Origin: Bacillota bacterium
GTDB lineage: Bacteria; Bacillota; Clostridia; Lachnospirales; CAG-274
Assembly (NCBI GenBank): GCA_017627115.1
Contig: JAGAHK010000091.1
Span: 1-9,759 of the forward strand
Length of the DNA stretch: 9,759 nt
Direction of reading: 5' to 3'
Part shown: positions 1 through 7,763 of the stretch, in pieces
Position numbering within the stretch: the stretch's first letter is position 1
Layout: each line of letters starts with the position of its first letter
Translations under genes and position numbers: made by a program
Notes under the pieces: generated by a model
The model's input: only the letters and a program-made list of their open reading frames with translations
Told to the model about the DNA's origin: nothing
Databases searched by the model: none

Positions 1-687
1 AAAAAACTTTATACCACAAAAGAATATCAGAGCCCGAAATTTTCGTACTCCACGGCTATTGTAAAGATCAATAAAAAGGCAGCCAATAAAAGAGAATATA
101 TTGACGTGGATATCAACTATCCCAAGATCATCGGCACGGCAACCAATGTGACGGATTTCAATGCCGCAAATGCCGCTGCTTTTCGTGCAGAGGGAGATGC
201 TTTTATCGCAAAATACTCAAAGGAAGCAAAAAAATCTTATGAGACAAATCCCGTAAGCGTTAATGCAGACCTGCCTTATTCGCTTAAAGTTGAGTATTCG
301 ATGAAGTTCAACAAGGACTCCGTTATCTCCGTTCTCTACACAAGAACAACTACGGTAGCAGGCGTAAAGAGCGTTGAAAAATGGACAACAAACTATGACT
401 TTATCAGGGGTCAGGAACTTTCTGTCGATGATGTTTCGCTTATAAACGAACCCGGCGAGACTATGCAGCTTGCACTTGATACTTACGCAAGGAAGATCAG
501 AAACGGCAAGAAGATCTACTTCCCCGATGCAAAAGTTACCGAGGAGGATATACACTTCTACTTTGATGACGAGTCTGTCGTATTCTTCGTTAACCCGGGT
601 CTTATTGCGGACCAAAGCAGGGGCGTTGTGACGTATCAGCTGCTTGACGATGTTGCGGAAACATATCTTCGCAAAAGAGGTCAATAA
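1..687 (+). CDS. RsiV/DUF3298-like extracytoplasmic protein, 5'-truncated by window edge
   Basis: The frame is open from base 1 with no stop, so the gene begins upstream; 228 codons plus TAA are visible. A GTG at 106 could serve as a start, but the 35 codons before it read as ordinary protein and I see no ribosome binding site, so I treat it as internal. The visible part is soluble: a stretch around INYPKI (residues 38-43), a helical region rich in Ala, Lys and Glu, then alternating beta-like segments (LKVEYSMKF, ISVLYTRT) and the tail VVFFVNPGLIA. This pattern matches the DUF4163/DUF3298 region found in the extracellular part of the anti-sigma factor RsiV and in PdaC-type proteins. If it is RsiV-like, a membrane anchor or cytoplasmic anti-sigma domain would lie upstream; that part is not visible. 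The specific role is unknown. The fold-family call is moderately supported, and an anti-sigma function is only a possibility. Confidence 0.6.
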   Translation, partial: KKLYTTKEYQSPKFSYSTAIVKINKKAANKREYIDVDINYPKIIGTATNVTDFNAANAAAFRAEGDAFIAKYSKEAKKSYETNPVSVNADLPYSLKVEYSMKFNKDSVISVLYTRTTTVAGVKSVEKWTTNYDFIRGQELSVDDVSLINEPGETMQLALDTYARKIRNGKKIYFPDAKVTEEDIHFYFDDESVVFFVNPGLIADQSRGVVTYQLLDDVAETYLRKRGQ

Positions 688-698
688 GGGTCGATAAT

Positions 699-1160
699 AT
701 GTATATATTTTCGCTTGACAATGAAGATATAAAAAAGTTTATGAACCTTTTGCTGCGCGAGACCGCCTTTGATGTTTTCCGTGTACACAGCGGCGAGATA
801 ACCACCTGCTGCACTTTCAAAATAGACGGCGCGGTAAACAAAGATTTTTTTGAAGAAGCACCCACAGGCGGCAGATGCCCGTGGTCAACGCTGCGCCCCG
901 TTGTTTTCGGTATGATAAAGGGCAAGCGTTTGCCGAAGCTTTTTAAGCTGGTGCTTGCCGTACCCGAGGAGAAGCTGCCCCTGCTGCACGAAAACTGCAA
1001 GGAGGCCTTCCTCAATATCAATTACGAAAACGGGAAAATATCGTTCGTGACGGGCACTATGCAAAAAGAGTTCAGTATGGATAAGGCGCAGGACGAGGCT
1101 TTTGAAAACTACATAAAAAAGCTTTTTAAAAAACTTGAACTTACGGCAATAAGCCTATAG
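699..1160 (+). CDS. DUF5721-like protein of unknown function
   Basis: A 153-aa soluble protein without a signal peptide or membrane segment. The start is ATG, with AAGGG at 686-690 (8 nt spacing) overlapping the upstream stop. The N-terminal part DIKKFMNLLL, the ITTCCTFKIDG segment, a Trp in CPWSTLRP, and IKGKRLPKLFKLVL resemble what I remember of DUF5721, a family from Lachnospiraceae and Ruminococcaceae; I could not run a domain search. No catalytic motif is evident. The C-terminal third ends in a Lys-rich helix. Its stop codon TAG forms part of the TAGGAGG ribosome binding site of pyrH, so translation of the two genes is probably coupled and they are likely co-transcribed. Many bacteria have rpsB-tsf directly upstream of pyrH; here this gene takes that place. 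The coding call is firm; the function is unknown. Confidence 0.85.
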   Translation: MYIFSLDNEDIKKFMNLLLRETAFDVFRVHSGEITTCCTFKIDGAVNKDFFEEAPTGGRCPWSTLRPVVFGMIKGKRLPKLFKLVLAVPEEKLPLLHENCKEAFLNINYENGKISFVTGTMQKEFSMDKAQDEAFENYIKKLFKKLELTAISL

Positions 1161-1169
1161 GAGGCAGTT

Positions 1170-1868
1170 ATGTATAAAAGAATAGTACTGAAACTGAGCG
1201 GCGAGGCTATTTCAAGCTCCGCAGGCACATTTGACAACGAGATAATAGCAGGCATAGTTTCGCAGATAAAGAAAATAATAGAAGCAGGCACACAGGTGAC
1301 GCTTGTTATCGGCGGCGGCAATTTCTGGCGCGGCAGAAGCGCAAACCCGTCAATGGACAGGACAAAGGCGGATCAGATAGGTATGCTTGCAACTGTTATG
1401 AACGCTATTTATGTGGCTGATTTTATCAGGCAGCAGGGCGGAGAGGCAAGAGTGCTTACACCTATAAAAATAGGTACGGTAACGGAGGAGTTTTCAAAGG
1501 AACTTGCCGAGAAATACCTTTCGGAGAAAAAAGTGCTCATCTTTGCGGCGGGCATAGGTCATCCGTTCTTCTCGACAGATACGGTAACGGCATTGAGAGC
1601 CTGCGAGCTTGGCGCAGATGCCATACTGTTTGCAAAGAATATCGACGGCGTTTACGATAAGGACCCTGCCGTTTATCCCGATGCAAAGAAGTTTGACGAG
1701 ATACCCTGCAAGGATATTGTCGAAAAGAATTTGAAGGTAATAGATATTGCTGCGGCAAATCTTTGCTATGAGAATAAAATACCCGTTGTGCTTTTCGGTC
1801 TTGCCGAGGAAAACGGCATTGTGAAAGCGGCAAACGGCGAAAAGATCGGTACTGTAGTTACCGTATAA
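1170..1868 (+). CDS. pyrH: UMP kinase (uridylate kinase)
   Basis: Phosphorylates UMP to UDP with ATP in the cytoplasm, feeding RNA, DNA and UDP-sugar synthesis; bacterial PyrH is a hexamer of the amino-acid-kinase fold, unlike eukaryotic UMP/CMP kinases. Visible motifs: KLSGE (residues 8-12, phosphate binding), GGGNFWRG (48-55), DRTKADQIGMLATVMNA (63-79), GIGHPFFSTDT (128-138), and IDGVYDKDP (158-166) near the nucleotide site. The length of 232 aa is slightly short of the usual 235-245 and shows no gap in the core. ATG at 1170 follows a strong GGAGG whose first bases overlap the upstream stop. The gene sits 25 nt before frr, the classic pyrH-frr pair. Family members are commonly activated by GTP and inhibited by UTP; that is family knowledge and not read from the sequence. 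Confidence 0.97.
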   Translation: MYKRIVLKLSGEAISSSAGTFDNEIIAGIVSQIKKIIEAGTQVTLVIGGGNFWRGRSANPSMDRTKADQIGMLATVMNAIYVADFIRQQGGEARVLTPIKIGTVTEEFSKELAEKYLSEKKVLIFAAGIGHPFFSTDTVTALRACELGADAILFAKNIDGVYDKDPAVYPDAKKFDEIPCKDIVEKNLKVIDIAAANLCYENKIPVVLFGLAEENGIVKAANGEKIGTVVTV

Positions 1869-1893
1869 TATAAATAAAGAGGGGGCAATTTTA

Positions 1894-2448
1894 ATGTCTG
1901 ACAAAACAAAGCAATTTGAAGAAAAAATGGAGAAATCCGTAAAAAATCTTGAAAGCGAGCTGCTTACAATACGCGCGGGCAGAGCGAACGCTCATGTGCT
2001 CGACAAGGTAAAGGCAGAGTGTTACGGCACGGAAATGCCCGTAAACCAGCTTGCAAACATTTCCATACCCGAGGCAAGAGTAATAGTTATCTCTCCTTAT
2101 GATGCAACAACTTTAAAGGCGATCGAAAAGGGCATCAACCAGTCCGAGATCGGCATACACCCGACAAATGACGGCAAGGTCATAAGGCTTGTATTCCCCG
2201 AACTTACCGAGGAAAGACGTAAGTCGCTCACAAAGGACATCAAGAAAAAGGGCGAGGACTCAAAGGTAGCTGTGCGCAACATCAGGCGCGATGCCATGGA
2301 CAAAGTAAAGAAAATGGAAAAAAGCAGCGAGATAACAGAGGACGAGCTTAAAGAGCTTGAAACAGAGATACAGAAGCTGACAGACAAGTTTATTGCGGAG
2401 ATAGATAAGCTTGTGGAAGCAAAGAACAAAGATATAATGTCAATATAA
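1894..2448 (+). CDS. frr: Ribosome recycling factor
   Basis: Works with EF-G to split the post-termination ribosome into subunits. The 184-aa length is the family norm (about 185). The two-domain architecture is visible: an N-terminal helix with RAGRA (27-31), the small beta domain (CYGTEMPVNQLANIS, then EARVIVISPYD), and DGKVIRLVFPELTEERR followed by the two long C-terminal helices. RNIRRDAMD at 128-136 contains the arginines equivalent to the essential Arg132 of E. coli RRF. ATG at 1894 is preceded by AGAGGGGG at 1878-1885, a strong ribosome binding site, in a 25-nt gap after pyrH. A terminator-like hairpin lies immediately downstream, so frr may mark a partial transcript end within the cluster. 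Confidence 0.97.
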   Translation: MSDKTKQFEEKMEKSVKNLESELLTIRAGRANAHVLDKVKAECYGTEMPVNQLANISIPEARVIVISPYDATTLKAIEKGINQSEIGIHPTNDGKVIRLVFPELTEERRKSLTKDIKKKGEDSKVAVRNIRRDAMDKVKKMEKSSEITEDELKELETEIQKLTDKFIAEIDKLVEAKNKDIMSI

Positions 2449-2460
2449 AAACAGGAAATT

Positions 2461-2503
2461 GGGGTTGGTTCATTATGAGATCATAATGCGGCAGCCCCTT
2501 TTT
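2461..2503 (+). terminator. Rho-independent terminator-like hairpin between frr and uppS
   Basis: GGGGTTG (2461-2467) can pair with CAGCCCC (2492-2498), with one G-U wobble. A 3x3 internal loop then leads to a perfect 7-bp inner stem, CATTATG (2471-2477) with CATAATG (2482-2488), closed by the loop AGAT. Five T residues follow directly (2499-2503). This is the layout of an intrinsic terminator. Because uppS starts only 30 nt further on and no promoter is visible in between, it more likely causes partial termination or differential expression than a complete stop. Confidence 0.65.
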
Positions 2504-2532
2504 CGGCAAAAGGACGAAAAGAGAGGCAGATC

Positions 2533-3264
2533 ATGGGAAACAACGTACCAAAACATATAGCGATAATCATGGACGGCAACGGCAGGTGGGCGAAAAAAAG
2601 GCTGCTGCCGCGCGTTATGGGACACAAGCAGGGCGCAGATGCGCTTGACAGGCTTTTGCACGCAGCAGGCGGCATGGGTGTTGAGCATATCACGGTTTAT
2701 GCTTTTTCCACCGAGAATTGGAAGCGCAGCGAGGAAGAGGTAAACGGCGTTATGGGCATCCTGCGCGACGGTATCAACAAATATTTCAGAGAGTATTCAA
2801 AAAGCAATTTCAGGGTAGACTCATTGGGCGACCTTTCGCGCCTTTCGCCCGAATTGCAGGCGGATATAGCACGCCTTAAAGAAAACTCGAAAAACGGCAA
2901 GGGTCTGCATATCACCATTGCTATGAACTATGGCGGCAGGGACGAGCTGCGCCGTGCAGTCCAAAATATTGCACGCGAGGTGAAAGAGGGTAAACTCGAC
3001 CCCGATGCCATAACCGAGGACACGATAACACAGCATCTTGACAGCTATCCCACACCCGATCCCGAGCTTATCATCAGAACGAGCGGTGAGTTCCGTATCA
3101 GCAACTTCCTTATCTGGCAGGGTGCATATGCCGAGTACTATATCACGGACAAACTCTGGCCCGATTTTACGCCCGAGGACCTGCGCGAGGCTATTCTGGC
3201 ATATCAGAAACGCGACAGACGCTTCGGCGGCAGAAATGAGGGTGGAGTATGGCAGTCAGGATAA
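2533..3264 (+). CDS. uppS: Undecaprenyl diphosphate synthase (cis-prenyltransferase)
   Basis: Condenses farnesyl diphosphate with eight isopentenyl diphosphates to give C55 undecaprenyl diphosphate, the lipid carrier for peptidoglycan and other wall polymers. It acts at the cytoplasmic face of the membrane. All conserved cis-prenyltransferase regions are present: MDGNGRWA (13-20, with catalytic Asp14), GHKQGA (30-35), YAFSTENWKR (56-65), NYGGRDEL (132-139), RTSGEFRISNFLIWQ (182-196) and AYAEYYITDKLWPDF (198-212). The length of 243 aa is normal. ATG at 2533 follows GAGAGG at 2521-2526 with 6-nt spacing. The gene's last 16 nt overlap the start of cdsA in another frame, which suggests translational coupling. 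Its substrate comes from the MEP pathway, two steps of which (dxr, ispG) are encoded just downstream. Confidence 0.97.
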   Translation: MGNNVPKHIAIIMDGNGRWAKKRLLPRVMGHKQGADALDRLLHAAGGMGVEHITVYAFSTENWKRSEEEVNGVMGILRDGINKYFREYSKSNFRVDSLGDLSRLSPELQADIARLKENSKNGKGLHITIAMNYGGRDELRRAVQNIAREVKEGKLDPDAITEDTITQHLDSYPTPDPELIIRTSGEFRISNFLIWQGAYAEYYITDKLWPDFTPEDLREAILAYQKRDRRFGGRNEGGVWQSG

Positions 3265-4049
3265 TATCTGCCGTGGTCGGCTTTTTTATACTGCTTGCCT
3301 TTGTGTTGATAGGCGGTCTGCCGCTTGATATTGCGGCGGCCGTGCTTTCGCTTATAGGTATGTACGAATTGTACAAGGCGGTGTCAAAAGAGCTTAAACC
3401 CGTGCATTTTATTGGCTTTGCGGCGGAGATATATTATGTTTTCGGCTTTCATTATGCAGAGTTTGAAACAGATATAAACCTGCTTGTGCTTACGGCGGCT
3501 GTGGTAACAACGCTTGTACTGCTTGTTGCGATGCACGATAAAATAAGTATCAACGATGTTTCGATAACGTGGTTCGGCTTTTTGTATGTGGGCGTGCTTA
3601 TGTACTGCCTTGTATTGCTTTATAAAGCCGATAAGGCGCTTGTGTGGCTGCCGCTTCTGTGTGCATGGGGCAGTGATACTTTTGCATATTTTGTCGGTGT
3701 TAAATTCGGTAAGCATAAAATGGCGCCCGTATTAAGCCCCAAAAAATCCATAGAGGGCGCTGTGGGCGGCGTTATCGGTGCAGGCGTGCTTGTGGCGGCA
3801 TACTGTGCGGTGCTTGTGGCGACGGGTTCCGAAAAGGGGATTTTCGTGCTGGTGCCGATAGGTATGATCGCTGCGGCTTTCTCACAGATAGGCGACCATG
3901 CAGCCTCGGCAATAAAACGTCAGACAGGTATAAAGGATTACGGCAAAATAATGCCCGGTCACGGCGGCGTGCTTGACAGATTTGACAGCGTGCTGTTTAC
4001 CGCACCGACGATATATGTGCTGTTTTCGGTATACACACATATGCTTTAA
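3249..4049 (+). CDS. cdsA: Phosphatidate cytidylyltransferase (CDP-diacylglycerol synthase)
   Basis: Integral membrane enzyme converting phosphatidic acid and CTP to CDP-diacylglycerol, the branch point for phosphatidylglycerol and related lipids. The 266-aa protein is very hydrophobic, with about seven to eight predicted membrane segments (for example residues 5-22, 28-42, 77-94, 108-124, 172-192 and 198-212). The family signature spans residues 220-246, from SAIKR through KDYG to PGHGGVLDRFD, and matches the consensus. Upstream, WGSDTFAYFVG (140-150) and SPKKSIEG (163-170) are also typical. The residues before the signature read GDHAAS, where I would expect GDL; this is probably natural variation. 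ATG at 3249 lies inside the uppS end and is preceded by GAGGGTGGAG at 3239-3248. dxr follows after 11 nt. Confidence 0.96.
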   Translation: MAVRIISAVVGFFILLAFVLIGGLPLDIAAAVLSLIGMYELYKAVSKELKPVHFIGFAAEIYYVFGFHYAEFETDINLLVLTAAVVTTLVLLVAMHDKISINDVSITWFGFLYVGVLMYCLVLLYKADKALVWLPLLCAWGSDTFAYFVGVKFGKHKMAPVLSPKKSIEGAVGGVIGAGVLVAAYCAVLVATGSEKGIFVLVPIGMIAAAFSQIGDHAASAIKRQTGIKDYGKIMPGHGGVLDRFDSVLFTAPTIYVLFSVYTHML

Positions 4050-4060
4050 GGAGATATGAA

Positions 4061-5197
4061 ATGGCTAAAAATATAACTATACTCGGTTCTACGGGGTCTA
4101 TCGGCACGCAGACGCTTGATGTTGTACGTGAGATAGGCGGCATCAGCGTCAAGGCTATGACGACAAACACCCGTATAGAACTTTTTGAAAAACAGATACG
4201 TGAGTTTATGCCCGAGCTTGTCTGTGTTATGAACGCAGACAAGGCAAAGGAGCTTGAAGAGAATATAAAAGATCTCGGCATACCCGTGCTTACGGGCATG
4301 GACGGTCTTGTGGCGGCGGCGACATACGAAAAAAGCGACACGGTGGTAAATTCCGTTGTCGGGAATATCGGTCTTGTGCCGACAGTTGCTGCCATAAAGG
4401 CGAAAAAGGACATCGCACTTGCCAACAAGGAGACCCTTGTTACCTGCGGCGAGCTTGTGATGAAGCTTATCAAGGAAAACAATGTGCATATGTACCCTGT
4501 GGACAGCGAACATTCCGCTATTTTTCAGTCCTTGCAGGGCAATTCAATGAACAGGATAGAGAAGATAATACTCACCGCATCGGGCGGACCGTTCCGCAGC
4601 AGACAGGATCTGTCGGATATAACCATTGCGGACGCACTTGCTCACCCGAATTGGGCGATGGGCAAAAAAATAACCATAGACTCTGCTACACTTATGAACA
4701 AGGGGTTGGAAGTCATTGAAGCAAAATGGCTTTTTGATGTAGAGACCGATAAGATACAAGTTGTCGTACATCCGCAGAGTATCATACATTCTGCCGTGGA
4801 ATATGAGGACGGCGCCGTTATAGCCCAGCTTGGCGTGCCCGATATGAAAGTGCCGATACAGTATGCGCTTACATATCCGAACCGCATTAAAAACGGCTTT
4901 AAGCGCCTCGATCTGTTTGAAACGGCACAGCTTACCTTTGAAAGACCGCAGACAGAGCGTTTTCCCTGCCTTGCGCTTGCTTTTGAAGCGATAAAAACGG
5001 GCGGCACTATGCCCTGTGTTTTAAACGGCGCAAACGAGGTGGCTGTAAATAAATTCCTTGAGGGGAAAATAAAGTTTACGCAGATACCCGAAATAATAGA
5101 AAAGGTAATGTCTGCATATACTGTTAAGTATGACTACACTCTTGACGACGTTCTCGAAGCGGACCGCTGGTCAAGAGAGGAAGCAAGCAAGTATTGA
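4061..5197 (+). CDS. dxr: 1-deoxy-D-xylulose 5-phosphate reductoisomerase
   Basis: Second enzyme of the MEP pathway: rearranges and reduces DXP to 2-C-methyl-D-erythritol 4-phosphate using NADPH and a divalent metal. It is the target of fosmidomycin. Visible features: NADPH-binding GSTGSIG (9-15); ANKE (121-124); metal ligands Asp148 and Glu150 in PVDSEHSA; substrate-binding ASGGPFR (173-179); the flexible-loop HPNW (Trp198); and NKGLE (213-217), whose Glu217 corresponds to E. coli Glu231. The length is 378 aa, close to the usual 380-400. ATG at 4061 has AAGGAG at 4048-4053, overlapping the cdsA stop; a nearer ATG at 4056 is out of frame and too close to the binding site. This gene supplies precursor for UppS, encoded two genes upstream. 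Confidence 0.97.
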   Translation: MAKNITILGSTGSIGTQTLDVVREIGGISVKAMTTNTRIELFEKQIREFMPELVCVMNADKAKELEENIKDLGIPVLTGMDGLVAAATYEKSDTVVNSVVGNIGLVPTVAAIKAKKDIALANKETLVTCGELVMKLIKENNVHMYPVDSEHSAIFQSLQGNSMNRIEKIILTASGGPFRSRQDLSDITIADALAHPNWAMGKKITIDSATLMNKGLEVIEAKWLFDVETDKIQVVVHPQSIIHSAVEYEDGAVIAQLGVPDMKVPIQYALTYPNRIKNGFKRLDLFETAQLTFERPQTERFPCLALAFEAIKTGGTMPCVLNGANEVAVNKFLEGKIKFTQIPEIIEKVMSAYTVKYDYTLDDVLEADRWSREEASKY

Positions 5198-5203
5198 TAT
5201 AAC

Positions 5204-5219
5204 GGGAGGCATAATTTTG
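5204..5219 (+). promoter_or_regulatory. Ribosome binding site that fixes the TTG start of rseP
   Basis: GGGAGG at 5204-5209 lies 7 nt before TTG at 5217-5219 in the rseP frame and just after the dxr stop. No other ATG, GTG or TTG in this frame has comparable spacing. The spacing selects TTG over the longer reading that starts inside dxr. Confidence 0.85.
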
Positions 5220-6302
5220 TCGGTAATCATCACTTTAATTATTTTCAGTATAATAGTTGTTATCCATGAGTGGGGACATATGCGTGTGGCTAAGGCGTGC
5301 GGCATCAATGTTGAGGAATTTGCCGTGGGTATGGGTCCCAAGCTTATAGGCTTTGAAAAAGGCGGCACGCTCTATTCCATCAGGCTTCTGCCTTTGGGCG
5401 GTTTCTGCCGTATGACGGACGAAACGGACAAGGAAAAGGGCATAAAGGGTTTTAACGATTCAAATGTATGGCAGAGGATAGCCGTGTGTATTGCGGGACC
5501 GTTGATGAACTTTGTGCTTGCGCTTGCGGTCATGACGATCTACTGTATGATGACAAGCGTTACTTTCCCCGTTGTCGAAAGTTTAAGCCCCGATACACCC
5601 GCCGAAGCCGCAGGCTTGCAGCCGGGAGACCGTGTTGTGTCGATAAACGGCAAAAATGTGCATATTTACAGTGATTTGGGCTATTATATCAGCGAAAACG
5701 GCAAAAACCCAATGGATGTTGTCGTAAAACGCGGCAAAGAAAAGCTTGCCTATACCATTACGCCCAAATTCAGCGAGGAAGACCAACGCTATATCATAGG
5801 CATAGTGCTTACAAGCAAGGCGCCTATGATAGATATAGGGCTTTACAAGGATATCCCCGATGATATGCCGCGTGCGAACTTTTTGGAAAGTCTGCATGAG
5901 GGCTATTGGAGCGGTATTTTTATCGTAAAGGTCACTTTTGAGGGCTTTGTAAAGATGTTTACGGGCGAGGTCTCCACGGACGAACTTTCGGGTCCTATCG
6001 GTGTTACAACGGTAGTCGGCGAGACTTACGAGACCACAAAACGCGAACTCGGCATGACCGCAACAATAATGACACTTGCGGAGATAACCGCGCTTTTGAG
6101 TGCTAATCTGGGCATTATAAATCTGCTGCCCATACCTGCGCTTGACGGCGGCAGACTGCTTATTTTTGTTGTCGAGATCATCCGCCGCAAGAGGATACCG
6201 CCCGAAAAAGAGGGTATGATAAACCTTGCGGGCTTTGCGCTTATGATGCTTTTGGGCATATTTATTGCATATAACGATATTCTGAAGATAATAAAAGGTT
6301 AA
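5217..6302 (+). CDS. rseP: RseP-type site-2 intramembrane zinc metalloprotease
   Basis: M50-family membrane protease that cuts substrates such as anti-sigma factors or signal-peptide remnants inside the membrane. With the TTG start the protein is 361 aa. It begins at once with a membrane helix carrying the zinc motif HEWGH (17-21, catalytic Glu18). After a second helix (about 85-105) comes a PDZ domain (about 110-175, with [14 protein letters not shown]). Near the C terminus is [11 protein letters not shown] with the third zinc ligand, Asp310, followed by two more helices. This order is diagnostic of RseP/RasP. A longer frame from 5130 would overlap dxr by 68 nt and put a charged non-membrane tail before the first helix, so I reject that start. 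The gene is 19 nt after dxr and 11 nt before ispG. The natural substrate is unknown; the RsiV-like protein at the window start is a conceivable one but unproven. Confidence 0.95.
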   Translation: MSVIITLIIFSIIVVIHEWGHMRVAKACGINVEEFAVGMGPKLIGFEKGGTLYSIRLLPLGGFCRMTDETDKEKGIKGFNDSNVWQRIAVCIAGPLMNFVLALAVMTIYCMMTSVTFPVVESLSPDTPAEAAGLQPGDRVVSINGKNVHIYSDLGYYISENGKNPMDVVVKRGKEKLAYTITPKFSEEDQRYIIGIVLTSKAPMIDIGLYKDIPDDMPRANFLESLHEGYWSGIFIVKVTFEGFVKMFTGEVSTDELSGPIGVTTVVGETYETTKRELGMTATIMTLAEITALLSANLGIINLLPIPALDGGRLLIFVVEIIRRKRIPPEKEGMINLAGFALMMLLGIFIAYNDILKIIKG

Positions 6303-6313
6303 GGGGTGTTTTT

Positions 6314-7375
6314 ATGGGTTTTATAACAAGAAGAAAAACGAGGGAAGTTGCGATAGGCAAGGTAAAAATAGGCGGTGACAACCCCGTTGCGATACAGTCT
6401 ATGTGCAATACCGATACACGCGATGCAAAGGCGACCGTTGCGCAGATAAACAGGCTGGAAGAAGCGGGCTGCGAAATAATACGTGTGGCTGTGCCCGATA
6501 TGAAAGCGGCGGAGGCTATACGCGACATCAAAAGTGCGATAGGCATACCGCTTGTTGCGGATATTCATTTCGATTACCGCCTTGCTCTCAAAGCTATTGA
6601 AAACGGTGTCGATAAAATGCGCATCAACCCTGGCAATATCGGCAGCGAGGACAGGGTAAAGGCTGTTGTTTGTGCGGCTGCCGAAAAGGGTATTCCCATT
6701 CGTATAGGCGTTAATTCGGGTTCTCTTGAAAAGGAGTTTCTGGAAAAGTACAACGGCAGGGTAACGCCCGAGGGTCTTGCCGACAGCGCATTAAAGCACG
6801 TTGAGATACTTGAAAAACTCGATTTTCACGATATAGTCATTTCGATAAAGGCATCAAGCGTGCCTTTTACGCAGCAGGCATACAAGGTTTTGAGCGAGAG
6901 AGTGGACTATCCCCTCCACCTCGGCATTACCGAAAGCGGTACGGTTTGGACGGGCTCCATAAAGTCGGCTGTCGGCATAGGCAGCATACTTGCGCAGGGC
7001 ATAGGCGATACTATCCGTGTTTCGCTTACGGGCGACCCCGTTGAGGAAGTTAAAACGGCAAAAGAGATACTTAAAAGCCTTGAACTGCGTAAATTCGGTG
7101 TGGAATTCGTTTCCTGCCCGACCTGCGGCAGAACGGAGATAGACCTTATAGGCCTTGCGAACAAGGTAGAGGAAAAATGCCGCCTTATCAATAAGGATAT
7201 AAAAGTTGCCGTGATGGGCTGTGCGGTAAACGGCCCCGGCGAAGCAAGAGAAGCCGATATAGGCGTTGCAGGCGGCAAGGGCTACGGTCTTATCTTCAAA
7301 AAAGGCGAGATATTGAGCAAACACCCCGAAAACGAGCTGCTTGACGCACTTATGGCAGAGATAGAGAAACTTTGA
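6314..7375 (+). CDS. ispG: (E)-4-hydroxy-3-methylbut-2-enyl diphosphate synthase (HMB-PP synthase)
   Basis: Penultimate step of the MEP pathway: a [4Fe-4S] enzyme that reductively opens methylerythritol cyclodiphosphate to HMBPP. Also called gcpE. The TIM-barrel N-terminal half shows [13 protein letters not shown] (25-37), [10 protein letters not shown] (82-91), MRINPGNIG (102-110) and [10 protein letters not shown] (130-139). The C-terminal cluster domain has the three cysteine ligands Cys268 and Cys271 (CPTCGRTE) and Cys303 ([11 protein letters not shown]), with Glu310 as the fourth ligand. The numbering is offset by two from E. coli (270, 273, 305, 312). The length is 353 aa, as expected for the short bacterial form. 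ATG at 6314 follows AAGGGG at 6301-6306, overlapping the rseP stop. The iron-sulfur cluster fits an anaerobe. Confidence 0.97.
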   Translation: MGFITRRKTREVAIGKVKIGGDNPVAIQSMCNTDTRDAKATVAQINRLEEAGCEIIRVAVPDMKAAEAIRDIKSAIGIPLVADIHFDYRLALKAIENGVDKMRINPGNIGSEDRVKAVVCAAAEKGIPIRIGVNSGSLEKEFLEKYNGRVTPEGLADSALKHVEILEKLDFHDIVISIKASSVPFTQQAYKVLSERVDYPLHLGITESGTVWTGSIKSAVGIGSILAQGIGDTIRVSLTGDPVEEVKTAKEILKSLELRKFGVEFVSCPTCGRTEIDLIGLANKVEEKCRLINKDIKVAVMGCAVNGPGEAREADIGVAGGKGYGLIFKKGEILSKHPENELLDALMAEIEKL

Positions 7376-7391
7376 ATAGGGATAATAAAGC

Positions 7392-7715
7392 ATGACAAAG
7401 TATTTTACATATGTTCCGCTGCCTGTGGCAATAGTTTTTAATTTTATTATAGGCTTATTGTTTTCGGGTCGTCCGTATCTTTTTGTCATCGTTCTTTTTC
7501 AGGGTATGCCGTTTATGTCCCTTTTGGCGGGAACAGGTGTGATACTGCTGCTTAATTGGATATTGTACGGCTTTTTCAAAAGCAATGGCGAGGAATTTGA
7601 TGTAACGGATGAACAGGCAATAAAATGGGGCGCACTGATAATGGCAATGACGCTTTTTCTGATGCACTTGATGCTGTTTGTGCCCGAACTGTATGATATT
7701 CATATACCGTTTTGA
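7392..7715 (+). CDS. Small three-helix membrane protein of unknown function
   Basis: I do not recognise this 107-aa protein. It is strongly hydrophobic, with likely membrane segments at about residues 9-25, 30-62 (long enough for one long or two short helices, containing MPFMSLLAGTG) and 80-98. The only sizeable polar stretch is about 66-80 (KSNGEEFDVTDEQAIK), between the last two segments. There is no signal-peptide cleavage site, zinc motif or transporter signature. ATG at 7392 has a modest AGGGA at 7378-7382. It lies 16 nt after ispG on the same strand, so it is probably the last gene of that transcript. It separates ispG from the repeat region and polC. Coding is supported by the frame length, spacing and coherent hydrophobic pattern; the function is open. 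Confidence 0.75.
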   Translation: MTKYFTYVPLPVAIVFNFIIGLLFSGRPYLFVIVLFQGMPFMSLLAGTGVILLLNWILYGFFKSNGEEFDVTDEQAIKWGALIMAMTLFLMHLMLFVPELYDIHIPF

Positions 7716-7763
7716 AATTTGTTGTTTGTGTTATATATTTGTTGCTGTGTTATGTTGTCGAGC

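Noticed and set aside
106..108. GTG as the true start of the first gene
   Set aside because: The frame is open back to base 1, the upstream codons look protein-like, and no ribosome binding site precedes the GTG.
5130..5216. N-terminal extension of rseP into dxr
   Set aside because: It overlaps dxr by 68 nt, lacks a ribosome binding site, and would place polar residues before the first membrane helix that carries the zinc motif.
6854..7489. 211-codon - strand open frame
   Set aside because: It is antisense to the iron-sulfur domain of ispG and the next gene, with no motif or ribosome binding site.
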